NCBI GenBank assembly: GCA_002693775.1
Contig: NZRP01000048.1
Location: 1 to 64,000 of the forward strand
Reading direction: 5' to 3'
Source of the DNA: Crocinitomicaceae bacterium
GTDB lineage: Bacteria > Bacteroidota > Bacteroidia > Flavobacteriales_D > Sanyastnellaceae
DNA length: 64,000 nt
Below are positions 25,741-33,931 of the stretch, one piece after another (the first letter of the stretch is position 1; each line of letters opens with the position of its first letter). Under the pieces are notes generated by a model. The model was given only the letters and a program-made list of their open reading frames with translations, was not told where the DNA came from and did not search any database. The position numbers and the translations under genes were made by a program.

Positions 25741-27024
25741 CTATAAATTTACTGAACTTATGTTGCATCCAATAGATTCCAAATCATCAAAAAATGCAGG
25801 GTAGCTTTTAGCTACACATTCAACATTTTCAATTTCAATTGGCGCTCCTGCAGCTCCTAAAATAGCTGCAGCCATCACAATCCTGTGATCACCATGAGGA
25901 TTGATTCTACATGGCTTAACCTTCGATGGTGAAATTTTCATAATATCTCCATCAATTTCAACCTTAACTCCAGCTTTGCTAAATTCACTTAATATCACCT
26001 CAGCTCTATTGCTTTCTTTTGATATAAGTCTATTTGCGCCTTTTAATGTGCATGGTTTCTTGCTAAAAGCAGCGAGTGCAGCAAGAGGAGGGAAGAGGTC
26101 GGGTGAGTGAGTTAAATCTAAACTGAACCCCCTAGGTTTCTTTTTTGAAATGCTTATGCCATCATTTGTTCCAAGGAGCTGATATCCTGCAAATAGAAGG
26201 GCTCCTTTTATTGCAGAATCTGACTGTGTGTACTTACCTCTTAATCCTGTGACCTCTAAATTAGGTCTGCCACAAAGAGCTCCAAGAGTGAGTAGTACAG
26301 CTCCAGCACTCCAATCTCCATCTACAGTTGTTTCAATACCGTAATGACATTGATTAGCTGGAATTTGAAACACATCCATGTCCTCATTTTCTTCATGCAC
26401 AAACTCTAAGCCAATATTTCTCATAACCTCAAGAGTCATCTCTACATAAGGTCTAGACTTTAAATCTTTTACTCGAATAGTTGAATCATTATCAGCAAAT
26501 GGTAGAGATAACAAAAGACCAGTCAATGACTGAGAACTTAAACCACCATCTAAATTGATCGCCCCCCCTTTAAGGCACCCATTAATTTTAAGAGGTGCGC
26601 TAGAATTGTTTTCGGTTACAGATATATCTAAGTCCTCTAGGCAGCTTATGAGATCTGTGAGAGGCCTTTTAAGAAGACTGCCCTCTGCTGTGACAGTAAG
26701 ATCTTTTCCTGATAGAGCTGCAATGGGAGTAAAGAGCCTAATGCTCAGGCCAGATTCTCCTGCGTTTAATTCACCCTCTCTGGGACAAGGAATTCCTAAT
26801 GGTGTTGGAGTGATTATTACTTCGTTGGATCCTAGCTCTATTTCTGCTCCAAGGTCTGCAGCAAGTCCTAGAGCGTGAGTGCAATCATCACATTCACTAA
26901 TATTTAGAAGTTTTGATGGTGTGTTTGCTAGAAGAGATGCAGCAATTAATCTAATGCTTAAGCTCTTAGAGCTGGGCACTTGGACACTTCCGTTTAATAT
27001 GCTGGGGCTAACCTTTAGAATCAT
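25741..27024 (-). CDS. aroA: 3-phosphoshikimate 1-carboxyvinyltransferase (EPSP synthase)
   Basis: 427 residues. It catalyses the sixth step of the shikimate pathway, adding phosphoenolpyruvate to shikimate 3-phosphate. Visible motifs are VQVPSSKSLSIRLIAASLLA near the start, NAGESGLSIRLFTPIAAL, the SSQSLTGLLLSLPFA segment, and the C-terminal HGDHRIVMAAAILGA. It overlaps the end of menG by 4 bp. aroC, which takes its product, is also in this window but far away at 57.9-59.0 kb. Confidence 0.95.
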   Translation of the reverse strand: MILKVSPSILNGSVQVPSSKSLSIRLIAASLLANTPSKLLNISECDDCTHALGLAADLGAEIELGSNEVIITPTPLGIPCPREGELNAGESGLSIRLFTPIAALSGKDLTVTAEGSLLKRPLTDLISCLEDLDISVTENNSSAPLKINGCLKGGAINLDGGLSSQSLTGLLLSLPFADNDSTIRVKDLKSRPYVEMTLEVMRNIGLEFVHEENEDMDVFQIPANQCHYGIETTVDGDWSAGAVLLTLGALCGRPNLEVTGLRGKYTQSDSAIKGALLFAGYQLLGTNDGISISKKKPRGFSLDLTHSPDLFPPLAALAAFSKKPCTLKGANRLISKESNRAEVILSEFSKAGVKVEIDGDIMKISPSKVKPCRINPHGDHRIVMAAAILGAAGAPIEIENVECVAKSYPAFFDDLESIGCNISSVNL

Positions 27025-27770
27025 GCCTTTTTATAGCCCAAATAAATACTAGCTATACCACCCGTTAACTTTCTCTGCTTCAAATTCTCAAACCCAGCAG
27101 TTTGCATTTTAGCAAGAAAACCCTCGCCCTCAGGAAAGGCCGTAACACTCTCTGGAAGGTAAGTGTATGCTGATGAATCCTTAGATAAAAGGTTTCCAAT
27201 TGTAGGCATTATGTATTTGAAGTAAAACCCAAACAATTGCTTAACAGGGAATGCTTTGGGCTTAGAAAATTCTAAAATCAAGGTTACTGCACCAGGCTTT
27301 AGAACCCTATGCATTTCACTTAATCCCTTGTCTAGATTTTCAAAGTTTCTTACACCAAACGCTACCGTATAAGCGTCAAATGTTCCATCCTTAAATGGAA
27401 GATTTTCAGAATCACCCTGCTCAAGCTTGATCTTATCTTCGTACCCCCTTGCTTTTATTTTCCCCTTTCCAAACTCAAGCATACCAGCACTGAGGTCAAC
27501 CCCAGTAACTTTTGCATCTACTCCCATGCGTATGATCTCAATTGCAAAATCAGCTGTTCCTGTTGCCATATCAAGCACTGTTTGAGGCTTCAGTTTACGT
27601 AGAATTCTAACACATTTCTTTCTCCATAAAACATCTATTCCCATAGAAAAAAAGTGATTGAGAAAATCATATCTGTGAGCTATGTTGTCGAACATACGTT
27701 CAACTTGCTTCTTTTTTGACTCATTCTCTGGTTGAGTATAAGGCGTGACTTTAGTTCCCATATTATCCAA
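27021..27770 (-). CDS. menG: Demethylmenaquinone methyltransferase (UbiE/MenG)
   Basis: 249 residues. It is a class-I SAM methyltransferase: VLDMATGTADFAIEI (motif I), VTGVDLSAGMLEFGKGK and the UbiE signature FGVRNFENLDKGLSEMHRVLKPG. FDNIAHRYDFLNHFFSMGID near the N-terminus is also diagnostic. Bacteroidota generally use menaquinone, so the substrate is most likely demethylmenaquinone. It overlaps trkH upstream by 8 bp and aroA downstream by 4 bp. Confidence 0.95.
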   Translation of the reverse strand: MDNMGTKVTPYTQPENESKKKQVERMFDNIAHRYDFLNHFFSMGIDVLWRKKCVRILRKLKPQTVLDMATGTADFAIEIIRMGVDAKVTGVDLSAGMLEFGKGKIKARGYEDKIKLEQGDSENLPFKDGTFDAYTVAFGVRNFENLDKGLSEMHRVLKPGAVTLILEFSKPKAFPVKQLFGFYFKYIMPTIGNLLSKDSSAYTYLPESVTAFPEGEGFLAKMQTAGFENLKQRKLTGGIASIYLGYKKA

Positions 27771-29589
27771 TCATTGTATGCCCTTCAGGATATTTGAAGT
27801 GCGTTTCTATAGATCTGCCTCCCAGGGCAAATGCAACTGTTAATGTTCCAACTCTACCTATAAACATTGAAATAGAGATGATAATTTTTCCAGCAGTACT
27901 TAGTTCTGGAGTAACTCCTGTACTAAGCCCTACTGTACCCATTGCGCTAATCTGCTCAAATACAAGATCGAGAAAGCTAATGGTACCATTTTCAAGTAAA
28001 CTACCCTCGCTAATGGTTAGCAAGAACAAAAAGAATGCGTTACCAACTATGAAGAACATTAATACGCTATACGCTCTTGATCTAAGTGTAGGGCTGATGG
28101 TTCTCTTAAATAGGTGAACGTGATCTAATCCTCTTACGGTGCGCCAAACATCACTCAATACCACAGATAAAGTAGAGGTTTTAATACCTCCGCCAGTTGA
28201 CGAGGAAGATGCTCCAATGAACATTAAAATTATAAGTAGAAATAGCATTGGAACTCCAACAGAACTTATGTCAACAGTGTTGAAACCAGAAGTTCTAGTG
28301 ACACTTTGGAATACTGAGGTTGTGAATTTGCCCCATAAGTCCATTCCTGATAATGCACCGTTCCATTCAATTGTAGCAAAGGAAACTGTTCCAATAGCAA
28401 CAAGTATAAGTGAGAAGTAAAGAGCAATTTTAGTGGCAAAGCCAAGCCCTTTCCAAGGAGCTTTTTTACGTTCTCTTAATTTCTCTAGGCTGAATAAGTC
28501 AAATAGAGCCACCATTCCTAAAGCCCCAACAAAGACTAGTATTGTAATAATCCAGTGTACTAACCAATTGCTTGCTACGGCTTCGAAGGCAAGTCCGTCA
28601 GTAAATAGCGTTATTCCTGCATTGTTAAATGCAGAAATACTGTGGAATAGAGATGAGAATATTCGTTCTCCAGTACTTGTAAATTCTAAGTTATTACTCC
28701 ATGAAAAGGCTAGTGCTATTGCTCCAATGATTTCAATCGACATGCACCAAATAAAGACCCTGCTTAATGTGTTTTTACCGCTTAGGTAGCTGTCTTTGTT
28801 GACGAAGTCTTCTATCACGTCGTGCTGTCGTACACTCACGCCAAATCGAGCGGCTAAAGAAAGGAATGAAGCGAAGGCGATAACGTTTAATCCTCCTAGC
28901 TGAATTAGTAGCAGAAGTACGATTTGGCCTTTAAAAGTAAAAAAAGTCATTGTGTCTTCTACCATAAGGCCTGTGACGCAAGTTGCAGAAGTAGAAGTGA
29001 ATAGCGCATCAATAGCCTTCATCCCATTGCCAGAGGTAGTCATCTCAGGCATCATTAGTAGAAGGGTTCCTACAGTTGTGATTCCTAAGAAACTCAGGAT
29101 AAATATTACTGCTGGATGCATCTTAATCCTAGGTAGTACAGCCCCCTTCCTCATCAGTTCGGCAATTACAACTATTGCAAAGTAGAATTGAATGAATAGA
29201 GTAGAAAAGTCAGTATAAGAGTCAAAACCCAGCTTAATGAGAAGTGGTTCCAGTAGGAAAGAGCCAACGAACAGATCGCAAATGCCTTCAATTACCAATA
29301 ATGCCATCACGACTCCTTCAAACCAATTTTCTTTAAGAAAGGTGGAAGGATGGAAGTCGTATATTAGCCTAGCTATGTATTGAATTACATAGAAAACAAA
29401 ACTGAATTTGATAAAGCTTAGTAGGCCGTAAGAAGATTCTTCTGTCTGTGGGAACCCATAGTAGATGGCGAGAACAACAAGTGCTGAGACAGATATAAAG
29501 AGATTTAGAACTCTAAGTATTTTAAGATTTCTATCCTTCGATTCATAGAGGCTTAGGTTTACTCTTTCTCTAACTTCTCTAAGTGTCAT
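27763..29589 (-). CDS. trkH: TrkH/KtrB-family potassium uptake membrane subunit
   Basis: 608 residues. Four short P-loop repeats typical of the family are visible, for example TSTSATCVTGLMVEDT, HSISAFNNAGITLFTDG, SVTRTSGFNTVDIS and ISAMGTVGLSTGVTPELS. An N-terminal extension of about 150 residues holds extra helices. It conducts K+ across the inner membrane and normally needs a TrkA/KtrA-type regulatory subunit, which is not adjacent. It overlaps the heptose kinase by 4 bp and menG by 8 bp, so translation is probably coupled. Confidence 0.92.
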   Translation of the reverse strand: MTLREVRERVNLSLYESKDRNLKILRVLNLFISVSALVVLAIYYGFPQTEESSYGLLSFIKFSFVFYVIQYIARLIYDFHPSTFLKENWFEGVVMALLVIEGICDLFVGSFLLEPLLIKLGFDSYTDFSTLFIQFYFAIVVIAELMRKGAVLPRIKMHPAVIFILSFLGITTVGTLLLMMPEMTTSGNGMKAIDALFTSTSATCVTGLMVEDTMTFFTFKGQIVLLLLIQLGGLNVIAFASFLSLAARFGVSVRQHDVIEDFVNKDSYLSGKNTLSRVFIWCMSIEIIGAIALAFSWSNNLEFTSTGERIFSSLFHSISAFNNAGITLFTDGLAFEAVASNWLVHWIITILVFVGALGMVALFDLFSLEKLRERKKAPWKGLGFATKIALYFSLILVAIGTVSFATIEWNGALSGMDLWGKFTTSVFQSVTRTSGFNTVDISSVGVPMLFLLIILMFIGASSSSTGGGIKTSTLSVVLSDVWRTVRGLDHVHLFKRTISPTLRSRAYSVLMFFIVGNAFFLFLLTISEGSLLENGTISFLDLVFEQISAMGTVGLSTGVTPELSTAGKIIISISMFIGRVGTLTVAFALGGRSIETHFKYPEGHTMIG

Positions 29590-30566
29590 GATAGGAACTC
29601 TTTAGAAAGAGAATCAAGATTAATTGTTACTACTCCACTTTGTTCAACTACTAGTCCGCCTGCAATGTTTGATACTTTTGCTATATCGTTTAGGCTAGCA
29701 CCTGCAGCTAGCATAAGTGAAGCGGTTGCAATAACAGTGTCTCCAGCACCGCTGACATCTATAACTTCTCTGTTGATTCCCTTTTCGTGTAGGTGTGAAG
29801 TGTTGCTAGATGGTGAGTGAAGCCACATGCCATTAGATCCAAGAGTAGTAAGGCTGATTGTTGGATTGAGTTGAGAGTGAAGTTTTTCAACTGCACTATT
29901 TAAACCTTGTAAATTATCAGGGTTAATTTCTGTTTCCAGACCCTCTTTGAGTTCTTTAAGGTTAGGCTTGAATAATGTTGCATTCTTATAAAAGTGGAAG
30001 TTTATAAGCTTAGGGTCCACAGTTATTGGAATGTTTAATTCGTTTGCATTAGTAATAATGAACTCAGCAAGATTTTTACTCATGACGCCCTTGTCGTAAT
30101 CTTCAATGATGATTACGTCTATCTCTCCGCATTGAAGTTGATTAGAGATTTGGACTTTGAGGTTATTAAGGCTTGAGTCAGAAATAGGGTTAGTAGTTTC
30201 TTCATCAATCCGAAGCAAATGCTCATGACCTTTTATAATTCTAGTTTTTACTGTAGTTGTACGAGCGTGCTCTTCAATTACAGCATCAGAATTAATCCCC
30301 TTTTTCTGAAGAAGTTTAAGTAGGTATTTCCCGCTTATGTCATTTCCTATCACTGAAGCAAGTCTGACTTTAGCTCCCAAAGAAAGTATGTTTCTTGCAA
30401 CGTTGCCGGCTCCTCCAATACGGGAGTCTTTGCCAGTTTTATTTAGAACCGGGACAGGGGCTTCAGGGCTTTGTCTTCCAACATTGCCCCATAGGTATGT
30501 ATCAATCATAACATCCCCCACCACAAGAGCGGTGAGGTTAGAAAAGCGATTGAGTACGTTGTTCAT
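29586..30566 (-). CDS. PfkB-family heptose 7-phosphate kinase (HldE N-domain / RfaE1-like)
   Basis: 326 residues. Motifs include VVGDVMIDTYLWGNVGRQSPEAP, RIGGAGNVARNILSLGA and the catalytic DVSGAGDTVIATASLML. These match the kinase half of HldE, which phosphorylates D-glycero-D-manno-heptose 7-phosphate at C1 for the lipopolysaccharide inner core. The adenylyltransferase half (HldE C-domain) is missing, so it must be encoded elsewhere or the substrate differs. It overlaps its neighbours on both sides by 4 bp. Other PfkB sugar kinases are the main alternative. Confidence 0.85.
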   Translation of the reverse strand: MNNVLNRFSNLTALVVGDVMIDTYLWGNVGRQSPEAPVPVLNKTGKDSRIGGAGNVARNILSLGAKVRLASVIGNDISGKYLLKLLQKKGINSDAVIEEHARTTTVKTRIIKGHEHLLRIDEETTNPISDSSLNNLKVQISNQLQCGEIDVIIIEDYDKGVMSKNLAEFIITNANELNIPITVDPKLINFHFYKNATLFKPNLKELKEGLETEINPDNLQGLNSAVEKLHSQLNPTISLTTLGSNGMWLHSPSSNTSHLHEKGINREVIDVSGAGDTVIATASLMLAAGASLNDIAKVSNIAGGLVVEQSGVVTINLDSLSKEFLS

Positions 30567-31762
30567 ATAGCCAATTTACTCACGGCTTCTCTAATTCTGC
30601 GAGCGGCTTCACTTAGAATTTCATCAGAGGCAGCATAACTAAGTCTAATGCATTCTGGTGTGCCAAATGCAGAACCGCTTACAGTAGCAACGTGAGCTTC
30701 CTCGATTAGGAACATGGCTACATCGTCAGAATTGTTGAGAGTTTTACCGTTGAATGATTTACCAAACAATCCACTTATATCCGGGAAAAGGTAGAAGGCA
30801 CCCATGGGCTGGTTAAGCTTGATGCCAGGAATGCCTGAAAGGTCGTTAAGCATTTGATTGCGTCTTCTAAGAAATGCCTCGAGCATTTCATTAGCTATGC
30901 TAGGATCTGAGGCTACCGCTTCGGCGGCAGCGGCCTGGGAAATTGAGCAAGGTGCTGAAGTGATTTGGCCTTGGATTTTGTTGCAAGCAGTTGCGATCCA
31001 CTTTGGAGCACCGATGTAACCTAGACGCCATCCTGTCATCGCAAATCCCTTTGAAACGCCATTTACCGTTACAACTCTATCCATCATACCAGGTATGCCA
31101 GCAAGGCTAGCGTGCTTAGGAGTGAAGTTGATTAGCTCGTAAATCTCATCGCTTATAGTGATGATGTTGTCGTGCTTCAGGAGAACCTCAGCAATAGCCT
31201 CAGTTTCTTCAAGATTATAAACGGAACCAGATGGGTTGCAAGGCGATGAATAAATCACCATGCGAGTTTTTTTATTGATAGCAGATGCTAATGCTTTAGG
31301 CTTGATTTTGTAGTCGTTCTCAATGCTAGTTGGAAGTACAATAGGTACGCCTTTTGCAAGCTTAACGATCTCAGCATAACTAACCCAGTATGGCGCAGGT
31401 AGTATTACTTCATCGCCAGGGTTTACAAGAGAAAGTACTATGTTAGCGATACTTTGCTTAGCTCCGTTGCTAACTACGATTTGGTCAGGGGTATAATCCA
31501 GCCCATTATCTCTTTTAAATTTTTTAGAAATAGCCTCTCGAACACTCACTGTTCCTGCAACAGGAGTATAGTGAGTGTCGTTAGCATTTATAGCATCTAT
31601 TCCCGCTTGCTTTAGTGGTTCAGGAGTGTCGAAATCTGGTTCTCCCAGTGAAAGAGAGATAATGTCAATTCCTTTAGCCTTTAACTCGCGAGCCATTTTA
31701 GCCATGGCGATAGTTGCTGATTCAGATAGGCTGTTTAGAAGGTCAGAAGTTCGATTGTTCAT
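30563..31762 (-). CDS. Class I PLP-dependent aminotransferase (aspartate aminotransferase type)
   Basis: 399 residues. The PLP lysine is in VNGVSKGFAMTGWRLGYIGA, with IYSSPCNPSGSVYNLEE (substrate Asn region), ISDEIYELINF and the C-terminal IRLSYAASDE arginine. It belongs to the aspartate/prephenate aminotransferase subgroup (AspC of the Thermus type). It would exchange amino groups between aspartate and 2-oxoglutarate; aromatic or prephenate specificity is possible given aroA nearby. It overlaps the heptose kinase by 4 bp and lies 15 bp after the Na+/solute symporter. Confidence 0.9.
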   Translation of the reverse strand: MNNRTSDLLNSLSESATIAMAKMARELKAKGIDIISLSLGEPDFDTPEPLKQAGIDAINANDTHYTPVAGTVSVREAISKKFKRDNGLDYTPDQIVVSNGAKQSIANIVLSLVNPGDEVILPAPYWVSYAEIVKLAKGVPIVLPTSIENDYKIKPKALASAINKKTRMVIYSSPCNPSGSVYNLEETEAIAEVLLKHDNIITISDEIYELINFTPKHASLAGIPGMMDRVVTVNGVSKGFAMTGWRLGYIGAPKWIATACNKIQGQITSAPCSISQAAAAEAVASDPSIANEMLEAFLRRRNQMLNDLSGIPGIKLNQPMGAFYLFPDISGLFGKSFNGKTLNNSDDVAMFLIEEAHVATVSGSAFGTPECIRLSYAASDEILSEAARRIREAVSKLAI

Positions 31763-31777
31763 GCCTTTGATTAGATG

Positions 31778-33277
31778 CTAGTTTTTAGGATTAAATTTCG
31801 CCTTCAAAGGTACTTCGTTAATCGAGATAATTGATAGTCCTAGAGCAGTTATTATTCCATTAACTGGCAATAGGGCAAACCCAAAACTGAACCCATAAAA
31901 GTGGTCAAGGCATCTCTCTAAAATATAGCATATTACAGGAGCAGTAATTGCGACAATTGGAATGAATTTATCTGAAGCTTTCTCTTTTGAGAATATCCCG
32001 TAGAAAAACAACCCTAATAGTGGGCCGTAAGTGTAGTTCGCAGCAGTGAAAAGAGCAGCTACTGCACTTTGGTCGTTTATAGCTCTAAAGAGCATTATTA
32101 CTACAAGTAGAACTAAAGCAACTAAAACGTGAACTCTTCCTCTAATTTTTAATGCTTTTTTTTCTTCCATTTTCTCTATGCCTATTATATCAACACAGAT
32201 AGAAGTCGTCAGGGATGTCATTGCTGAGTCTGCAGAGCTAAATGCTGAAGCTAAAAGCCCAACTAGGAAAACACCTCCCATCCAAATTCCTAGTGAACCA
32301 TCAAGTGCAAACATTGGGTAAATCTTATCTGTAGTAATTGGTAGTATCAAACTTATTTGTTCAATCGGTCCATGTAAGCAGAAAAGTGCTCCTAACGAGA
32401 GGAAAATGATATTGACAAAGAAGAGGATGAAAGCAAAGGATCCCATGTTCTTTTGGGCTGATTTAAGATCCTTACAAGCAAGGTTCTTCTGCATCATATC
32501 TTGATCTAAACCGGTCATTGCAATGCATAGGAAAACGCCAGCTAAGAAATGTTTTACAAAGTGATGCGGAGCTTTCCAATTTTCAAATTCAAATATCTGA
32601 GTCCTTCCACTAGACTTAACAAGTTCTGGTATGCCCCCAATTGAAACGCCCTGAGATTCAGCGATAGCATATACAGTGAGAATTACAGCAGCAAGCATGC
32701 AAGCGGTTTGGATTGTATCAGTCCAAATCACAGTAGCCATCCCTCCCTTTTTAGTGTAGAAGTATATAATTGTTAGAACTGTAAACACTGTGAGAGCAAA
32801 TGCCCAAGTTGGAGATTTTCCTTCAAATATTGGGTCTAAGAATGCCATTTCTACAACAAGAGCGACCAGGAAAAGCCTGAAAGAAGCTCCTATGGTTCTA
32901 CTCAGAAGGAAAAACGAAGCTCCTGTTTTATATGCATTGTTGCCAAACCTTTTTTCCAGATAAGTGTAAATACTAGTCAGCCCTAGCTTGTAATAAAGGG
33001 GTAGTAGAAACAACATAATGAAAATGTATCCAGTGCAGAATCCCATCATCATTTGTAGATAGTGCCAGTTTTTTTCTACCACTTCACCTGGTACTGAAAT
33101 AAAGGTGACACCGCTAAGTGTTGCACCTATCATTCCAAATGCAACTATGTACCACGGAGCAGCCTTTCCTGCCAGATAGAAATCACTACTCTTACTCTTT
33201 CCTCCTGTGAAATATGCTATTATAAAAAGCATACTCACATATGCCAAAGCAATAAGTAGAAATGATATTGGTGTCAT
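31778..33277 (-). CDS. Sodium:solute symporter (SSS family)
   Basis: 499 residues from the ATG at 33277 (MTPISFLLIALAYVSMLF). An upstream ATG at 33316 would overlap recR, and the promoter box at 33282-33289 also argues against it. About 13 transmembrane helices are visible. Family motifs include SSDFYLAGKAAPWYIVAFGM, GATLSGVTFISVPGEV and LLASAFSSADSAMTSLTTS. It imports an unidentified solute with Na+. It is divergent from recR over only 30 bp and heads the long minus-strand run. Confidence 0.9.
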   Translation of the reverse strand: MTPISFLLIALAYVSMLFIIAYFTGGKSKSSDFYLAGKAAPWYIVAFGMIGATLSGVTFISVPGEVVEKNWHYLQMMMGFCTGYIFIMLFLLPLYYKLGLTSIYTYLEKRFGNNAYKTGASFFLLSRTIGASFRLFLVALVVEMAFLDPIFEGKSPTWAFALTVFTVLTIIYFYTKKGGMATVIWTDTIQTACMLAAVILTVYAIAESQGVSIGGIPELVKSSGRTQIFEFENWKAPHHFVKHFLAGVFLCIAMTGLDQDMMQKNLACKDLKSAQKNMGSFAFILFFVNIIFLSLGALFCLHGPIEQISLILPITTDKIYPMFALDGSLGIWMGGVFLVGLLASAFSSADSAMTSLTTSICVDIIGIEKMEEKKALKIRGRVHVLVALVLLVVIMLFRAINDQSAVAALFTAANYTYGPLLGLFFYGIFSKEKASDKFIPIVAITAPVICYILERCLDHFYGFSFGFALLPVNGIITALGLSIISINEVPLKAKFNPKN

Positions 33278-33281
33278 AGCC

Positions 33282-33289
33282 CAAATGTA
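33282..33289 (-). promoter_or_regulatory. Candidate -7 promoter box for the SSS symporter (leaderless spacing)
   Basis: The minus strand reads TACATTTG, a perfect TAnnTTTG, ending exactly 4 nt before the ATG at 33277. The implied transcript begins at the start codon. Confidence 0.5.
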
Positions 33290-33295
33290 AGGTAC

Positions 33296-33303
33296 TATAT
33301 TTA
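33296..33303 (+). promoter_or_regulatory. Candidate -7 promoter box for recR (leaderless spacing)
   Basis: TATATTTA has one mismatch at the last base of TAnnTTTG and ends exactly 4 nt before the recR GTG at 33308. It is divergent from the symporter box within the same 30-bp spacer. Confidence 0.4.
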
Positions 33304-33307
33304 CGCT

Positions 33308-33931
33308 GTGCATCAACTTCCATCACGTTTAATAGAAGCAGCAGTAGACCAAATTGCCTCTTTGCCAGGAATTGGCAGAAGGACGGCTTTAAGGTTAGCA
33401 CTTAGCCTGTTAAGGCGTGATCCAGAGAGAGCACATCAACTAGCTGAATCAATAGTTTCCATGGTTGATGGTGTGACGCCTTGTTCTAAGTGTCACAACC
33501 TGAGCGAGGACATTCTTTGCAGTATTTGTAATACACCATCTAGAGACGAATCGGTTATTTGTGTAGTTGAGGATATTAGGGACTTACTTGCAATAGAAAG
33601 CCTAGGTAATTTCAAAGGATTATACCACGTACTTGGTGGAGTCATTAGCCCCATGGAAGGAATAGGCCCATCTGACATCTACTTGCAGTCACTTATAGAT
33701 AGGGTTGATTCTATTGAATGCGAAGAAGGTAAGAGGGTGGAAGTGATTTTTGCCCTACCTGCGACAATGGAAGGAGAAACAACTTCATTTTACTTATTTA
33801 AGAAGCTAAAGGATAAAAACATTATTGTAACCTCATTAGCTAGAGGTGTTGCAGTGGGCGAATCTCTACAATACGCTGATGAAGCAACTCTTTCAAGATC
33901 ACTAGAAAATAGAACTATCTATGAAGCTTAG
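33308..33931 (+). CDS. recR: Recombination mediator RecR
   Basis: 207 residues, starting at a GTG. The family N-terminus (IASLPGIGRRTALRLALSLL) requires a start here, and no ATG is available. The zinc finger is CSKCHNLSEDILCSIC, followed by the Toprim domain (VICVVEDIRDLLAIE, GGVISPMEGIGPSDI). RecR works with RecO, and often RecF, to load RecA at gaps. The last 11 bp overlap the next glycosyltransferase gene, so the two are cotranscribed. Confidence 0.95.
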   Translation: MHQLPSRLIEAAVDQIASLPGIGRRTALRLALSLLRRDPERAHQLAESIVSMVDGVTPCSKCHNLSEDILCSICNTPSRDESVICVVEDIRDLLAIESLGNFKGLYHVLGGVISPMEGIGPSDIYLQSLIDRVDSIECEEGKRVEVIFALPATMEGETTSFYLFKKLKDKNIIVTSLARGVAVGESLQYADEATLSRSLENRTIYEA